30,926 nucleotides of DNA. Source: a virus. Location: positions 1 through 30,926 of the IMG/VR virus record IMGVR_UViG_3300043411_000732; one strand, written 5' to 3'. Positions 1 to 5,101 of this stretch are shown here, in pieces. How positions within the stretch are numbered: the first letter of the stretch is position 1; each line of letters begins with the position of its first letter. The notes under the pieces were generated by a model. That model was given only the letters and a program-made list of their open reading frames with translations. It had not been told where the DNA came from and ran no database searches. A program made the position numbers and the translations under genes.

Positions 1-852
1 GAGGAGGCTATACTGGTAGCTAGTGACAAAGCTGTTGATGATCTTTTTGGTAATTCAGTATCTATCAATAGTGATGGCTCTAGAGTAGTTATAGGAGCTT
101 GGATTGCTGATCCTGGTGGTACTACTAATGCTGGTAAAGCCTATATCTTCGCTCGTAGTGGCAACTCATGGTCAGAGGAGGCTATACTGGTAGCTAGTGA
201 CAAGGATGTTAGTGATTGGTTTGGTTGTTCAGTATCTATCAATAGTGATGGCTCTAGAGTGGTTATAGGAGCTCGTTATGCTGATCCTGGTGGTACTAGT
301 GATGCTGGTAAAGCCTATATCTTCGCTCGTAGTGGCAACTCATGGTCAGAGGAGGCTATACTGGTAGCTAGTGACAAAGCTGCTAGTGATTATTTTGGTT
401 GTTCAGTATCTATCAATAGTGATGGCTCTAGAGTAGTTATAGGAGCTGATTATGCTAGTCCTGGTGGTACTACTAATGCTGGTAAAGCCTATATCTTCGC
501 TCGTAGTGGCAACTCATGGTCAGAGGAAGCTATACTGGTAGCTAGCGACAAAGCTAATAGTGATTATTTTGGTTATTCAGTATCTATCAATAGTGATGGC
601 TCTAGAGTGGTTATAGGAGCTGCTTATGCTGATCCTGGTGGTACTATTGATGCTGGTAAAGCCTACATCTTCGCTCGTAGTGGTAACTCATGGTCAGAGG
701 AGGCTATACTGGTAGCTAGTGACAAAGCTGTTGATGATCTTTTTGGTAATTCAGTATCTATCAATAGTGATGGCTCTAGAGTAGTTATAGGAGCTTGGAT
801 TGCTGATCCTGGTGGTACTACTAGTGCTGGTAAAGCCTATACACTCTCATAA
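1..852 (+). CDS. Tail fibre / adhesin with FG-GAP-like repeats, 3' end only
   Basis: The reading frame is open at the left edge, so the start lies outside the window; 283 codons and the stop are visible. The protein is almost entirely five copies of a 58-residue unit. Each unit carries FGxSVSINSDG, then SRVVIGA, a variable patch, GKAYIFARSG and NSWSEEAILVASD. This pattern is that of FG-GAP-type beta-propeller repeats (as in the Pfam FG-GAP_2 family), which occur in surface adhesins and in phage receptor-binding or fibre proteins. The last unit stops just after GKAY with TLS. Variation is concentrated in two short places per unit, the residues before FG and those after VVIGA, as expected for exposed loops. 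It is followed by a strong terminator. A role in host-surface contact is inferred from the repeat family and the phage context; the N-terminal attachment domain is not visible. Confidence 0.8.
   Translation, partial: EEAILVASDKAVDDLFGNSVSINSDGSRVVIGAWIADPGGTTNAGKAYIFARSGNSWSEEAILVASDKDVSDWFGCSVSINSDGSRVVIGARYADPGGTSDAGKAYIFARSGNSWSEEAILVASDKAASDYFGCSVSINSDGSRVVIGADYASPGGTTNAGKAYIFARSGNSWSEEAILVASDKANSDYFGYSVSINSDGSRVVIGAAYADPGGTIDAGKAYIFARSGNSWSEEAILVASDKAVDDLFGNSVSINSDGSRVVIGAWIADPGGTTSAGKAYTLS
1..852 (+). repeat. Five tandem 174-bp coding repeats
   Basis: Units begin at 1, 175, 349, 523 and 697, each exactly 174 bp (58 codons); the last is cut short by the stop. Sequence between units is nearly identical except at two short patches. 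The first 144 bp of unit 1 (1-144) and unit 5 (697-840) differ at a single base, much closer than adjacent units, which suggests duplication of a four-unit block or gene conversion. Confidence 0.95.
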
Positions 853-873
853 AGCATTTTAACCTATATAACA

Positions 874-926
874 ACCATATCCACCATAGGCCGCAGTAGG
901 CCTATGGTGGATATGGTATTTTTTTT
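874..926 (+). terminator. Rho-independent terminator after the fibre gene
   Basis: A perfect inverted repeat (874-892 with 899-917, six-base loop gcagta) is followed directly by a run of T. It lies 20 bp after the fibre stop codon. Confidence 0.9.
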
Positions 927-984
927 CCTTACTACTTTAATCTAGTAGAACACTTTAAGCAGTTCTAATTAAAAAGGTGACTAT

Positions 985-1536
985 ATGGCTAAGAAGTATA
1001 AAAAGAAACAAAATTCAGATTTTACCATCATTAAACAAAAACCATTAGGTAAGAAAATCTCTAAAGCATTAGGTATAGCACCTATTAATGATTTAGTTAT
1101 TAATAAGTCAACTTTAACACAGAAGTGGGAAGATTTATATAATATATACAATGATCTTAGCTCGCATATGGTAGAGTTATCTAAACAAGTAGCTCAAGTT
1201 CTTAATAGTCTTAAGGCTAGTGGAACACCTATACCTTCTGAGGTAGCTATAGCTTCTAAGGCACTATATAAAGATTTAGAGAATATGACTACAGATCTAT
1301 TAGCTATTAGATCTAAACACGATGGTAAAGTTGGTGTAGTTAAGGATGATCAAGAGTTATCAGATCTACTAGAATGTTTTAATATGTATTATTTGCTCTT
1401 TGATAGATTTAAGGCTCTAACGTTCCAGGAGATATTGATTATTACTGAGCATACTATGACATTAAAGAAAGAGCTAGCAGAGACTATTAAGGCCGAAGAA
1501 CAGACCACAAATACTACAGAAACCTTAGAATCTTAA
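985..1536 (+). CDS. Unknown 183-aa protein, basic N-terminus, helical
   Basis: The gene has a good ribosome binding site (AAAGGTGA, 6 bp before the ATG) and stands alone between the fibre terminator and the tRNA cluster. The product begins with a lysine-rich stretch (MAKKYKKKQN), then a long region rich in Leu, Lys, Glu and Ala that should be mostly alpha-helical, with no membrane segment or signal peptide. The C-terminus is acidic and Thr-rich (EEQTTNTTETLES). Its position beside a fibre gene would suit a small tail-assembly or virion protein, but no family is recognised. Confidence 0.75.
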   Translation: MAKKYKKKQNSDFTIIKQKPLGKKISKALGIAPINDLVINKSTLTQKWEDLYNIYNDLSSHMVELSKQVAQVLNSLKASGTPIPSEVAIASKALYKDLENMTTDLLAIRSKHDGKVGVVKDDQELSDLLECFNMYYLLFDRFKALTFQEILIITEHTMTLKKELAETIKAEEQTTNTTETLES

Positions 1537-1542
1537 GATCTG

Positions 1543-1571
1543 TTTCTAAGCTATTTAAGCTAATATATACT
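1543..1571 (+). promoter_or_regulatory. Putative promoter of the tRNA cluster
   Basis: TTTCTA (1543-1548) and TATACT (1566-1571) are separated by 17 bp. The -10 is part of a longer TATATACTGTATATG motif that recurs in other intergenic regions here. It sits 38 bp before the first tRNA. Confidence 0.6.
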
Positions 1572-1608
1572 GTATATGAACAAAAAGAGTAATCTCTTTA
1601 ATCAATAA

Positions 1609-1693
1609 GCCCGAGTGGAGAAATTGGTAAACTCAGCAGACTTAAAATCTGCCGCCATACGGCTTACCGGTTCAAGTCCGGTCTCGGGTACCA
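1609..1693 (+). tRNA. tRNA-Leu(UAA)
   Basis: The cloverleaf is complete. Acceptor GCCCGAG pairs with CTCGGGT (the first pair is G-U). The D-stem is GAG/CTC. The anticodon stem is GCAGA/TCTGC with loop CTTAAAA, giving anticodon TAA. There is a class II variable arm with a GCC/GGC mini-stem, a T-arm ACCGG/CCGGT with loop TTCAAGT, A73 and an encoded CCA (1691-1693). It would read UUA, which is very frequent in the AT-rich genes of this window. Confidence 0.95.
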
Positions 1694-1738
1694 AGAACTT
1701 TTCCTATCTATAAAAATAGATAACATATAAATATAACT

Positions 1739-1822
1739 CTCCCCTGTCCCTGCAACGGTCTTCTAAACCGTACCTTAACGTAGGATGGATGGTATGAGGT
1801 TCGATTCCTCCAGGGGGGACCA
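1739..1822 (+). tRNA. tRNA-Arg(UCU)-like gene without a D-arm
   Basis: The acceptor CTCCCCT (1739-1745) pairs with AGGGGGG (1812-1818), followed by A73 and an encoded CCA. The anticodon stem ACGGT/ACCGT (1755-1771) has loop CTTCTAA, giving anticodon TCT. The T-arm is TGAGG/CCTCC around TTCGATT, with its outermost pair mismatched. Only nine bases (1746-1754) separate the acceptor from the anticodon stem, so there is no room for a D-arm. The variable region is 23 nt and may close as TACC/GGTA. It is either a functional armless tRNA or a degenerate one. It would read AGA, the main Arg codon here. Confidence 0.65.
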
Positions 1823-1842
1823 AATTTTTAAAAGGAATTTAT

Positions 1843-1896
1843 ATGTTCGACCCAATTTATGCCATAACCCTAAATGCTCTAATCCAGAACATTTAA
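1843..1896 (+). CDS. Possible 17-aa leader peptide
   Basis: A ribosome binding site (AAAAGGAATTT) stands before an ATG that opens 17 codons, MFDPIYAITLNALIQNI, ending 12 bp before the next small gene. The spacing suggests translational coupling with the 51-aa gene downstream. The peptide is short enough that chance cannot be excluded. Confidence 0.25.
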   Translation: MFDPIYAITLNALIQNI

Positions 1897-1908
1897 CTAA
1901 AGGAACTT

Positions 1909-2064
1909 ATGCGGAAGTCTTCACATTGTGATCGAGTGATACTTATGACCAAGTTTGTATCTCATCAAGTTCAAAATGTAGTACGCGGCCATCCAGGTTT
2001 TATGTATGTTAACGGTGGTCTAAGTGAACTAAGCGATAAGTTGCTTGAGATTTCACGTAATTAA
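1909..2064 (+). CDS. Small unknown 51-aa protein within the tRNA cluster
   Basis: An ATG preceded by TAAAGGAACTT opens 51 codons; a second in-frame ATG at 1945 would give 39. The product has a basic N-terminal part (MRKSSHCDR) and a C-terminal part reading VNGGLSELSDKLLEISRN. A strong terminator follows 8 bp after the stop, which is what a real transcription unit would show. No family is recognised. The gene is co-oriented with the tRNAs and probably co-transcribed with them. Confidence 0.5.
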   Translation: MRKSSHCDRVILMTKFVSHQVQNVVRGHPGFMYVNGGLSELSDKLLEISRN

Positions 2065-2071
2065 CTTTTAG

Positions 2072-2100
2072 AAGATAACCCTTTACTGGGTTATCTTTTT
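2072..2100 (+). terminator. Terminator after the 51-aa gene
   Basis: A ten-base-pair stem AAGATAACCC / GGGTTATCTT (2072-2081 with 2088-2097) with a six-base loop is followed by a T-rich tail. Confidence 0.85.
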
Positions 2101-2113
2101 TCTTTAAAACCTG

Positions 2114-2141
2114 TTTGTAAAAAATTTCACTTATATATACT
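2114..2141 (+). promoter_or_regulatory. Putative promoter before the CAU tRNA-like gene
   Basis: TTTGTA (2114-2119) and TATACT (2136-2141) are 16 bp apart. The -10 sits inside TATATACTTTATATG, the same extended motif as at 1564. It starts a new unit right after the terminator at 2072-2100. Confidence 0.55.
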
Positions 2142-2211
2142 TTATATGGAGTAGTGTAACAATAGTTTATCATTCTTAGCAGTTCCGTGTTTAAGATAGA
2201 GATAAACTACT

Positions 2212-2296
2212 TGGCCCGACGCCGTACTGGTTGCAGGCACCGGCCTCATAAGCCGGCGGAGAAATCCCATTGTCGGTTCAAACCCGACCGGGCCAA
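2212..2296 (+). tRNA. Class-II-like tRNA (or tRNA-like RNA) with CAU anticodon
   Basis: The acceptor TGGCCCG (2212-2218) pairs with CGGGCCA (2289-2295), followed by A73. The D-stem is GCC/GGC with GG in the loop. The anticodon stem CCGGC/GCCGG has loop CTCATAA, so the anticodon is CAT (2247-2249). The T-arm GTCGG/CCGAC is perfect. The variable region is 15 nt with a GGA/TCC mini-stem, a class II trait typical of Leu and Ser tRNAs and not of Met or Ile. No CCA is encoded. The acceptor helix continues perfectly into the flanks for 13 bp in total (2206-2218 with 2289-2301). The leader can alternatively form a 9-bp hairpin (2163-2171 with 2201-2209). The amino acid it carries is uncertain. Confidence 0.7.
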
Positions 2297-2320
2297 GTAG
2301 TCTATTTCATCTAGAATTTT

Positions 2321-2393
2321 AAGATCCAGTTACGCAGTAACTAGACAGGTAACCAGTCCGTAAGATCTTGGTGAATAGTCCTAACTGGATCTT
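2321..2393 (+). ncRNA. Structured RNA leader, unknown class
   Basis: A perfect 12-bp closing stem (AAGATCCAGTTA, 2321-2332, with 2382-2393) encloses 49 nt. These contain further possible stems such as ACCAG/TTGGT, and GTTAC/GTAAC in competition with the closing stem. There is no T-run, so it is not an obvious terminator. A strong Shine-Dalgarno sequence and a small reading frame begin about 10 nt after it, so a leader that controls translation is one reading; a processing hairpin is another. Confidence 0.4.
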
Positions 2394-2414
2394 TCCTATT
2401 TAAGGAGGTATGTG

Positions 2415-2531
2415 TTGTATACTTTATCAGCAGAAGAAATAAGTAGAATGAAAGAGACTACTTCGGCTATCAATAGTAGTTTAGCATCTATACCTACTTC
2501 TCCTATTATTATAGATAAAATGCCTCAATAG
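2415..2531 (+). CDS. Possible 38-aa protein starting at TTG
   Basis: A near-perfect AAGGAGGT lies 5 bp before a TTG that opens a 38-codon frame (LSAEEISRMKETTSAINSS and onward, ending DKMPQ). A GTG three bases earlier is also in frame. An ATG at 2410, in another frame, would give only a nine-codon peptide. The last ten bases overlap the start of the intron-bearing tRNA. No function is recognised. Confidence 0.3.
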   Translation: MYTLSAEEISRMKETTSAINSSLASIPTSPIIIDKMPQ

Positions 2532-2832
2532 CTTAGCGTTCTAAAGCAATCGACTCATGATATTTGCATAATTGTGCACTAGGGTACGAAAGTTCCTATG
2601 TGAATCCTGTCAAAGTCGGTGAACCCTCTGGCCTTCAAGCCGTGGCAACGCCGAGCGAAGCCTTCTGTACCTAGAAGGAACGTGTAGAGACTTAACGGCA
2701 GGGACCTAATACTTACCACAAGTGAGTTATGGTCAAGACAAAGTCCAGACTAGCAAACAGAGTAATCTGGTAGCGAAAGCTATAGCGGTATGAATCGATA
2801 GATCGTTGGTTAGAATCCAACTTGAGGCACCA
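2522..2832 (+). tRNA. tRNA(CAU), probably tRNA-Ile2, interrupted by a group I intron
   Basis: The exons are 2522-2558 and 2793-2832. Joined, they give a perfect cloverleaf. The acceptor is GCCTCAA/TTGAGGC, followed by T8 A9. The D-stem is GCTT/AAGC. The anticodon stem is ATCGA/TCGAT with loop CTCATAA. The T-arm is GTTGG/CCAAC with loop TTAGAAT, then A73 and an encoded CCA. The intron lies directly 3' of the CAU anticodon (between 36 and 37); the 5' exon ends in T and the intron in G, as group I introns require. The anticodon arm CGACTCATAATCG is that of bacterial tRNA-Ile2, which reads AUA after lysidine modification. AUA is abundant in this window. Elongator tRNA-Met is the alternative. Confidence 0.9.
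2559..2792 (+). ncRNA. Group I self-splicing intron without an ORF
   Basis: The 234-nt intron has a recognisable catalytic core. P3 pairs CCTGTC (2606-2611) with GGCAGG (2697-2702). P7 pairs GACTT (2689-2693) with AAGTC (2741-2745). The R-like element GACTTAACGGCA and the S-like element AAGACAAAGTC match the conserved group I signatures. Other helices include CCTTCT/AGAAGG (2661-2678) and a 3' hairpin TAGC-GAAA-GCTA (2771-2782) with a GNRA tetraloop. Size and site resemble the compact tRNA-anticodon introns of bacteria, such as the one in Azoarcus tRNA-Ile(CAU). P1 and the exact subgroup could not be assigned by eye. Confidence 0.88.
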
Positions 2833-2853
2833 TTCTTTTAATAAGGACATTTT

Positions 2854-3435
2854 ATGGCCAAGAAAGAAGTAAGAATAGTAAATGGCTATAGGATGATCTA
2901 TATGCCAGAACATCATGAAGCAGTAAGAAGTGGTTCAATGGAAGGTTATGTTTATGAACATAGATTAATTGCAGAACAATTTATGGGTCGTAAACTTACT
3001 GATGATGAAGATGTTCATCATCTTAATGGGGATAGATCCAATAATCTTCCTAGAAATCTACTAGTTTTAGAAACTGGTCAACATATGAAATTACATACAT
3101 GGTTACAACAACATGTGATTATTCCTATAGATGGTTCTAAAGTTGATCGAGAAAAAGAAAGAAAATATTGTAAATGCGGTATACAAATAGAAAATGATGC
3201 AAATTATTGCTCTCCTAATTGTGCGTCACTAGATAAAAGAATTATACCTCCAGTAACTAAAGAAGAACTTTCTAAACAGGTTTGGTCTAAACCTACATCA
3301 GAACTAGCTAAAGATTATAATGTATCTGATGTAGCTATAGCTAAACTTTGTAAAAAGCTGGGTGTGGATAAACCGCCTAGAGGTTATTGGAGATTAGTTG
3401 AAACAGGAAATGTTTGTCCTATTCCTCAAGATTAA
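2854..3435 (+). CDS. Free-standing HNH homing endonuclease
   Basis: The 193-residue product has an HNH_3-type nuclease core. EHR at 35-37 is followed by VHHLNGD with His55 and His56, and the NN..RN element at 63-68. A zinc-knuckle-like segment follows (Cys106, Cys108, Cys119, Cys123). The C-terminal helix-turn-helix-like region (about 146-170) ends in KPPRGYW, a tail common in phage HNH enzymes. The start has AAGGACATTTT before ATG. It lies 21 bp after the intron-bearing tRNA and just before a repeated tRNA 3' half, so it is outside the intron but may mobilise it or itself. Its cut site cannot be read from the sequence. Confidence 0.9.
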   Translation: MAKKEVRIVNGYRMIYMPEHHEAVRSGSMEGYVYEHRLIAEQFMGRKLTDDEDVHHLNGDRSNNLPRNLLVLETGQHMKLHTWLQQHVIIPIDGSKVDREKERKYCKCGIQIENDANYCSPNCASLDKRIIPPVTKEELSKQVWSKPTSELAKDYNVSDVAIAKLCKKLGVDKPPRGYWRLVETGNVCPIPQD

Positions 3436-3483
3436 TTTACTATATATCTGAATCCAGTTGCGGGAAGATATAGTATATATGAT

Positions 3484-3534
3484 ATAAGCCGGCGGAGAAA
3501 TCCCATTGTCGGTTCGAATCCCGAACCGCCCACA
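3484..3534 (+). pseudogene. Duplicated 3' half of the CAU tRNA-like gene
   Basis: 3484-3515 is identical over 32 bp to 2248-2279, which runs from inside the anticodon loop of the CAU tRNA-like gene to its T-loop. Beyond that the copy diverges: an extra base in the T-loop region, then ACCGCCCACA. No matching 5' half or acceptor partner is visible upstream. It is therefore a tRNA fragment, not a gene. It closes the segment that holds the intron tRNA and the HNH gene. Confidence 0.75.
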
Positions 3535-3560
3535 GAGCATTTTAGGCATAGTAATCAAAT

Positions 3561-3607
3561 ATATCCCACACAGGCTTTAATGGTCTGTGTGGGATATTTT
3601 TTTTTAT
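3561..3607 (+). terminator. Strong terminator after the HNH/tRNA segment
   Basis: A 13-bp perfect stem (3561-3573 with 3585-3597, beginning ATATCCCACACAG) is followed by nine T. Confidence 0.92.
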
Positions 3608-3665
3608 TTCTAAAAAAATGGGTAATATATACTATATAAGAAGCATGGGCAAGAGTGCCTGTGCA
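3605..3665 (+). promoter_or_regulatory. Cargo promoter, copy 1
   Basis: TATACT (3628-3633) lies in TATATACTATATAAG, with TTATTT 17 bp upstream or TTTCTA 15 bp upstream as a possible -35. The 54 bp from 3612 to 3665 match 16811-16864, upstream of the other GC-rich gene, with one mismatch. The conserved part runs past the -10 into the transcribed leader. Confidence 0.7.
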
Positions 3666-3719
3666 ATGAGCGCATGGTCTGCTCAATCTTAAAGTGGCCT
3701 AAGATAGTGGGAGAGAAGT

Positions 3720-4004
3720 ATGCTAGAATACATTATCGGCTGCCTGGCCCTTTTCAGGGCCGGGAAAAATTCATTATATATTGACGCAGGGGTGGGTGGA
3801 GACCTGTTCTGGGCCGGAAACCCAGAAGTACAAGAGTCCACCTACGGGTGGACGAAGGAAGAAGCGATGACACGATATATCGTGTCATCATTTGACCACC
3901 TGTATGGGACGAGCAACGAGCTCGACCCGTATCGTGAAGTTATACGGCACGAGTGCGAGGCGCTCGCGCCTTCCATCATTCCGATGGAACACTCATCAGA
4001 ATGA
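3720..4004 (+). CDS. GC-rich cargo gene of unknown function, 94 aa
   Basis: The ATG follows GGGAGAGAAGT. Base composition differs from the neighbours: in 3781-3840, 35 of 60 bases are G or C, against 19 of 60 in a typical structural-gene line (9001-9060). The 94-residue product starts with a moderately hydrophobic stretch (MLEYIIGCLALF) and continues with Gly-rich and acidic parts, including DAGVGGDLFW and GWTKEEAMTRYI. No motif is recognised. The gene has its own promoter and is followed by hairpins, the layout of a phage moron. The promoter is shared almost exactly with the metallopeptidase gene at 16889, so the two are probably expressed at the same time. Confidence 0.65.
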   Translation: MLEYIIGCLALFRAGKNSLYIDAGVGGDLFWAGNPEVQESTYGWTKEEAMTRYIVSSFDHLYGTSNELDPYREVIRHECEALAPSIIPMEHSSE

Positions 4005-4013
4005 GAGACCCGA

Positions 4014-4093
4014 CGCCATTCATCTGTCGGAAAGAACGACAGGTGGGTGGCGCCGGTGCTTTAACTTTCCTTCAAGCTACCTATTTTTTTTTT
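4014..4093 (+). terminator. Long hairpin with a distant T-run
   Basis: A 16-bp stem with several G-T pairs (4014-4029 with 4037-4052, loop GAAAGAA) follows the cargo gene. A run of ten T comes 31 bp later at 4084-4093. The distance is too great for a standard intrinsic terminator, so the hairpin may protect the 3' end or act in another way. Confidence 0.45.
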
Positions 4094-4107
4094 GTCACAA
4101 ATACACT

Positions 4108-4135
4108 ACCACTGGAAGCCTAAGCTTCCAGTGGT
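4108..4135. terminator. Terminator hairpin between convergent genes
   Basis: ACCACTGGAAGC (4108-4119) pairs perfectly with 4124-4135 across a four-base loop. It separates the cargo gene from the tail tube gene on the opposite strand. The T-run is weak on both strands. Confidence 0.7.
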
Positions 4136-4154
4136 GGGTTTGTTACGCTTTATA

Positions 4155-5015
4155 TTAAGGAGTAACTACGTTACCAGCTAAATCATCAATATTGTTCTTA
4201 TAACCTTCCTTAGCACGATCAACATCGCCGCTAATAGCATCAATGAAACTCGGACGTAGATACGGATTAGCATTCTTAATATTGATGCTATCAAGTATCT
4301 TCTGAGCAAATAGATTAACGCCTAAACCATACTGAGAGATTCCAGTAAACGGAATAGTTAAATTAAGAATTTCACTAGCGCTGGTTAGATCACGCTTACC
4401 AGTGATTTCACCAGTTTCCTTAGGCATCATGTTGGTTGTTAACCAAGCTTGAGTAATTTTACGATGTGTGGGATCCGGTTCAAAGAATAAGCAGGTCATC
4501 GTATACCAGTCTGCTAGCATGTCCTCAGGCTGGTTTTCGACAGTACCAATTAGAGCATACTTAGTTTCTGGATCCTGAATACCATACTGGATCCAATGCT
4601 GAATGAATGTCTGAATAGGACGACCATACTTTTCAACGAAACTAAATGAAGGTTCAGTGCGAGCACGAGTTACATTAGTAACTTCATCTTGCATTTCACC
4701 TGCACCACCAACTGGATGAGTATCGGTATCAACAGTTAGAGCGGCATTGAAACCTTCGATGGATCTACAATGTAGCTCAACTAATGATTTAAGGATTGAG
4801 TGCCACTTATCAGGATCTGGCATCTTAGAGAAGAACTTAGGTGCTTCAATAAGAATACATACTAGATTACGACGAACATATGCTTGGTTACTTACCCATT
4901 CTTTAAGAACTGGGGCGTAACCCATCTGACCACCATAGGTCAGATCTAGCATCGGTTGGCTAGCGTGTGAGCCAAACGCTTTTTGACCAAGAATGGCCTC
5001 GGTTGGACGAACCAT
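4155..5015 (-). CDS. Probable tail tube protein
   Basis: The 286-aa product lies directly downstream of the sheath gene on the same strand, the usual place for the major tube protein of a contractile tail. Its start is preceded by GAGGAGTTTTTC. It has no signal peptide or membrane segment and contains a Gly-rich central part (THPVGGAGEMQDEV) and repeated aromatic stretches (YTMTCLFFEPD). Its codon use is richer in G and C than that of the baseplate-like genes, as for the sheath, which suggests a highly expressed virion protein. The assignment rests on context more than on a motif I can point to. Confidence 0.6.
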   Translation of the reverse strand: MVRPTEAILGQKAFGSHASQPMLDLTYGGQMGYAPVLKEWVSNQAYVRRNLVCILIEAPKFFSKMPDPDKWHSILKSLVELHCRSIEGFNAALTVDTDTHPVGGAGEMQDEVTNVTRARTEPSFSFVEKYGRPIQTFIQHWIQYGIQDPETKYALIGTVENQPEDMLADWYTMTCLFFEPDPTHRKITQAWLTTNMMPKETGEITGKRDLTSASEILNLTIPFTGISQYGLGVNLFAQKILDSINIKNANPYLRPSFIDAISGDVDRAKEGYKNNIDDLAGNVVTP

Positions 5016-5056
5016 GAAAAACTCCTCAAAATGTTAATACTAGATCTTTGGTTTAA

Positions 5057-5097
5057 AATAGCCAGAAGTTACTTTAAACCTCTGGCTATTTTTTTTA
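5057..5097. terminator. Hairpin between sheath and tube genes
   Basis: AATAGCCAGA (5057-5066) pairs with TCTGGCTATT (5081-5090), with T-runs on the plus side and TTTT on the minus side. On the minus strand it would partly end sheath transcripts before the tube gene, or mark a processing site, and so allow different levels of the two proteins. Confidence 0.7.
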
Positions 5098-5101
5098 CCT
5101 A

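Noticed and set aside
1-852. Repeats as a CRISPR array or a diversity-generating retroelement target
   Set aside because: The repeats are 174 bp, in frame and coding. The variable patches are not restricted to adenines and no reverse transcriptase or template repeat is seen in the window.
2321-2393. The long inverted repeat as another tRNA
   Set aside because: No consistent anticodon arm and T-arm could be built; the inner loops do not match the tRNA pattern.
2713-2916. Minus-strand 67-codon frame over the intron tRNA
   Set aside because: It covers the intron, tRNA 3' exon and start of the HNH gene, and has no binding site.
3892-4158. Plus-strand frame overlapping the cargo gene
   Set aside because: It overlaps the 3720 gene in another frame, has no ribosome binding site and runs through the hairpin region.
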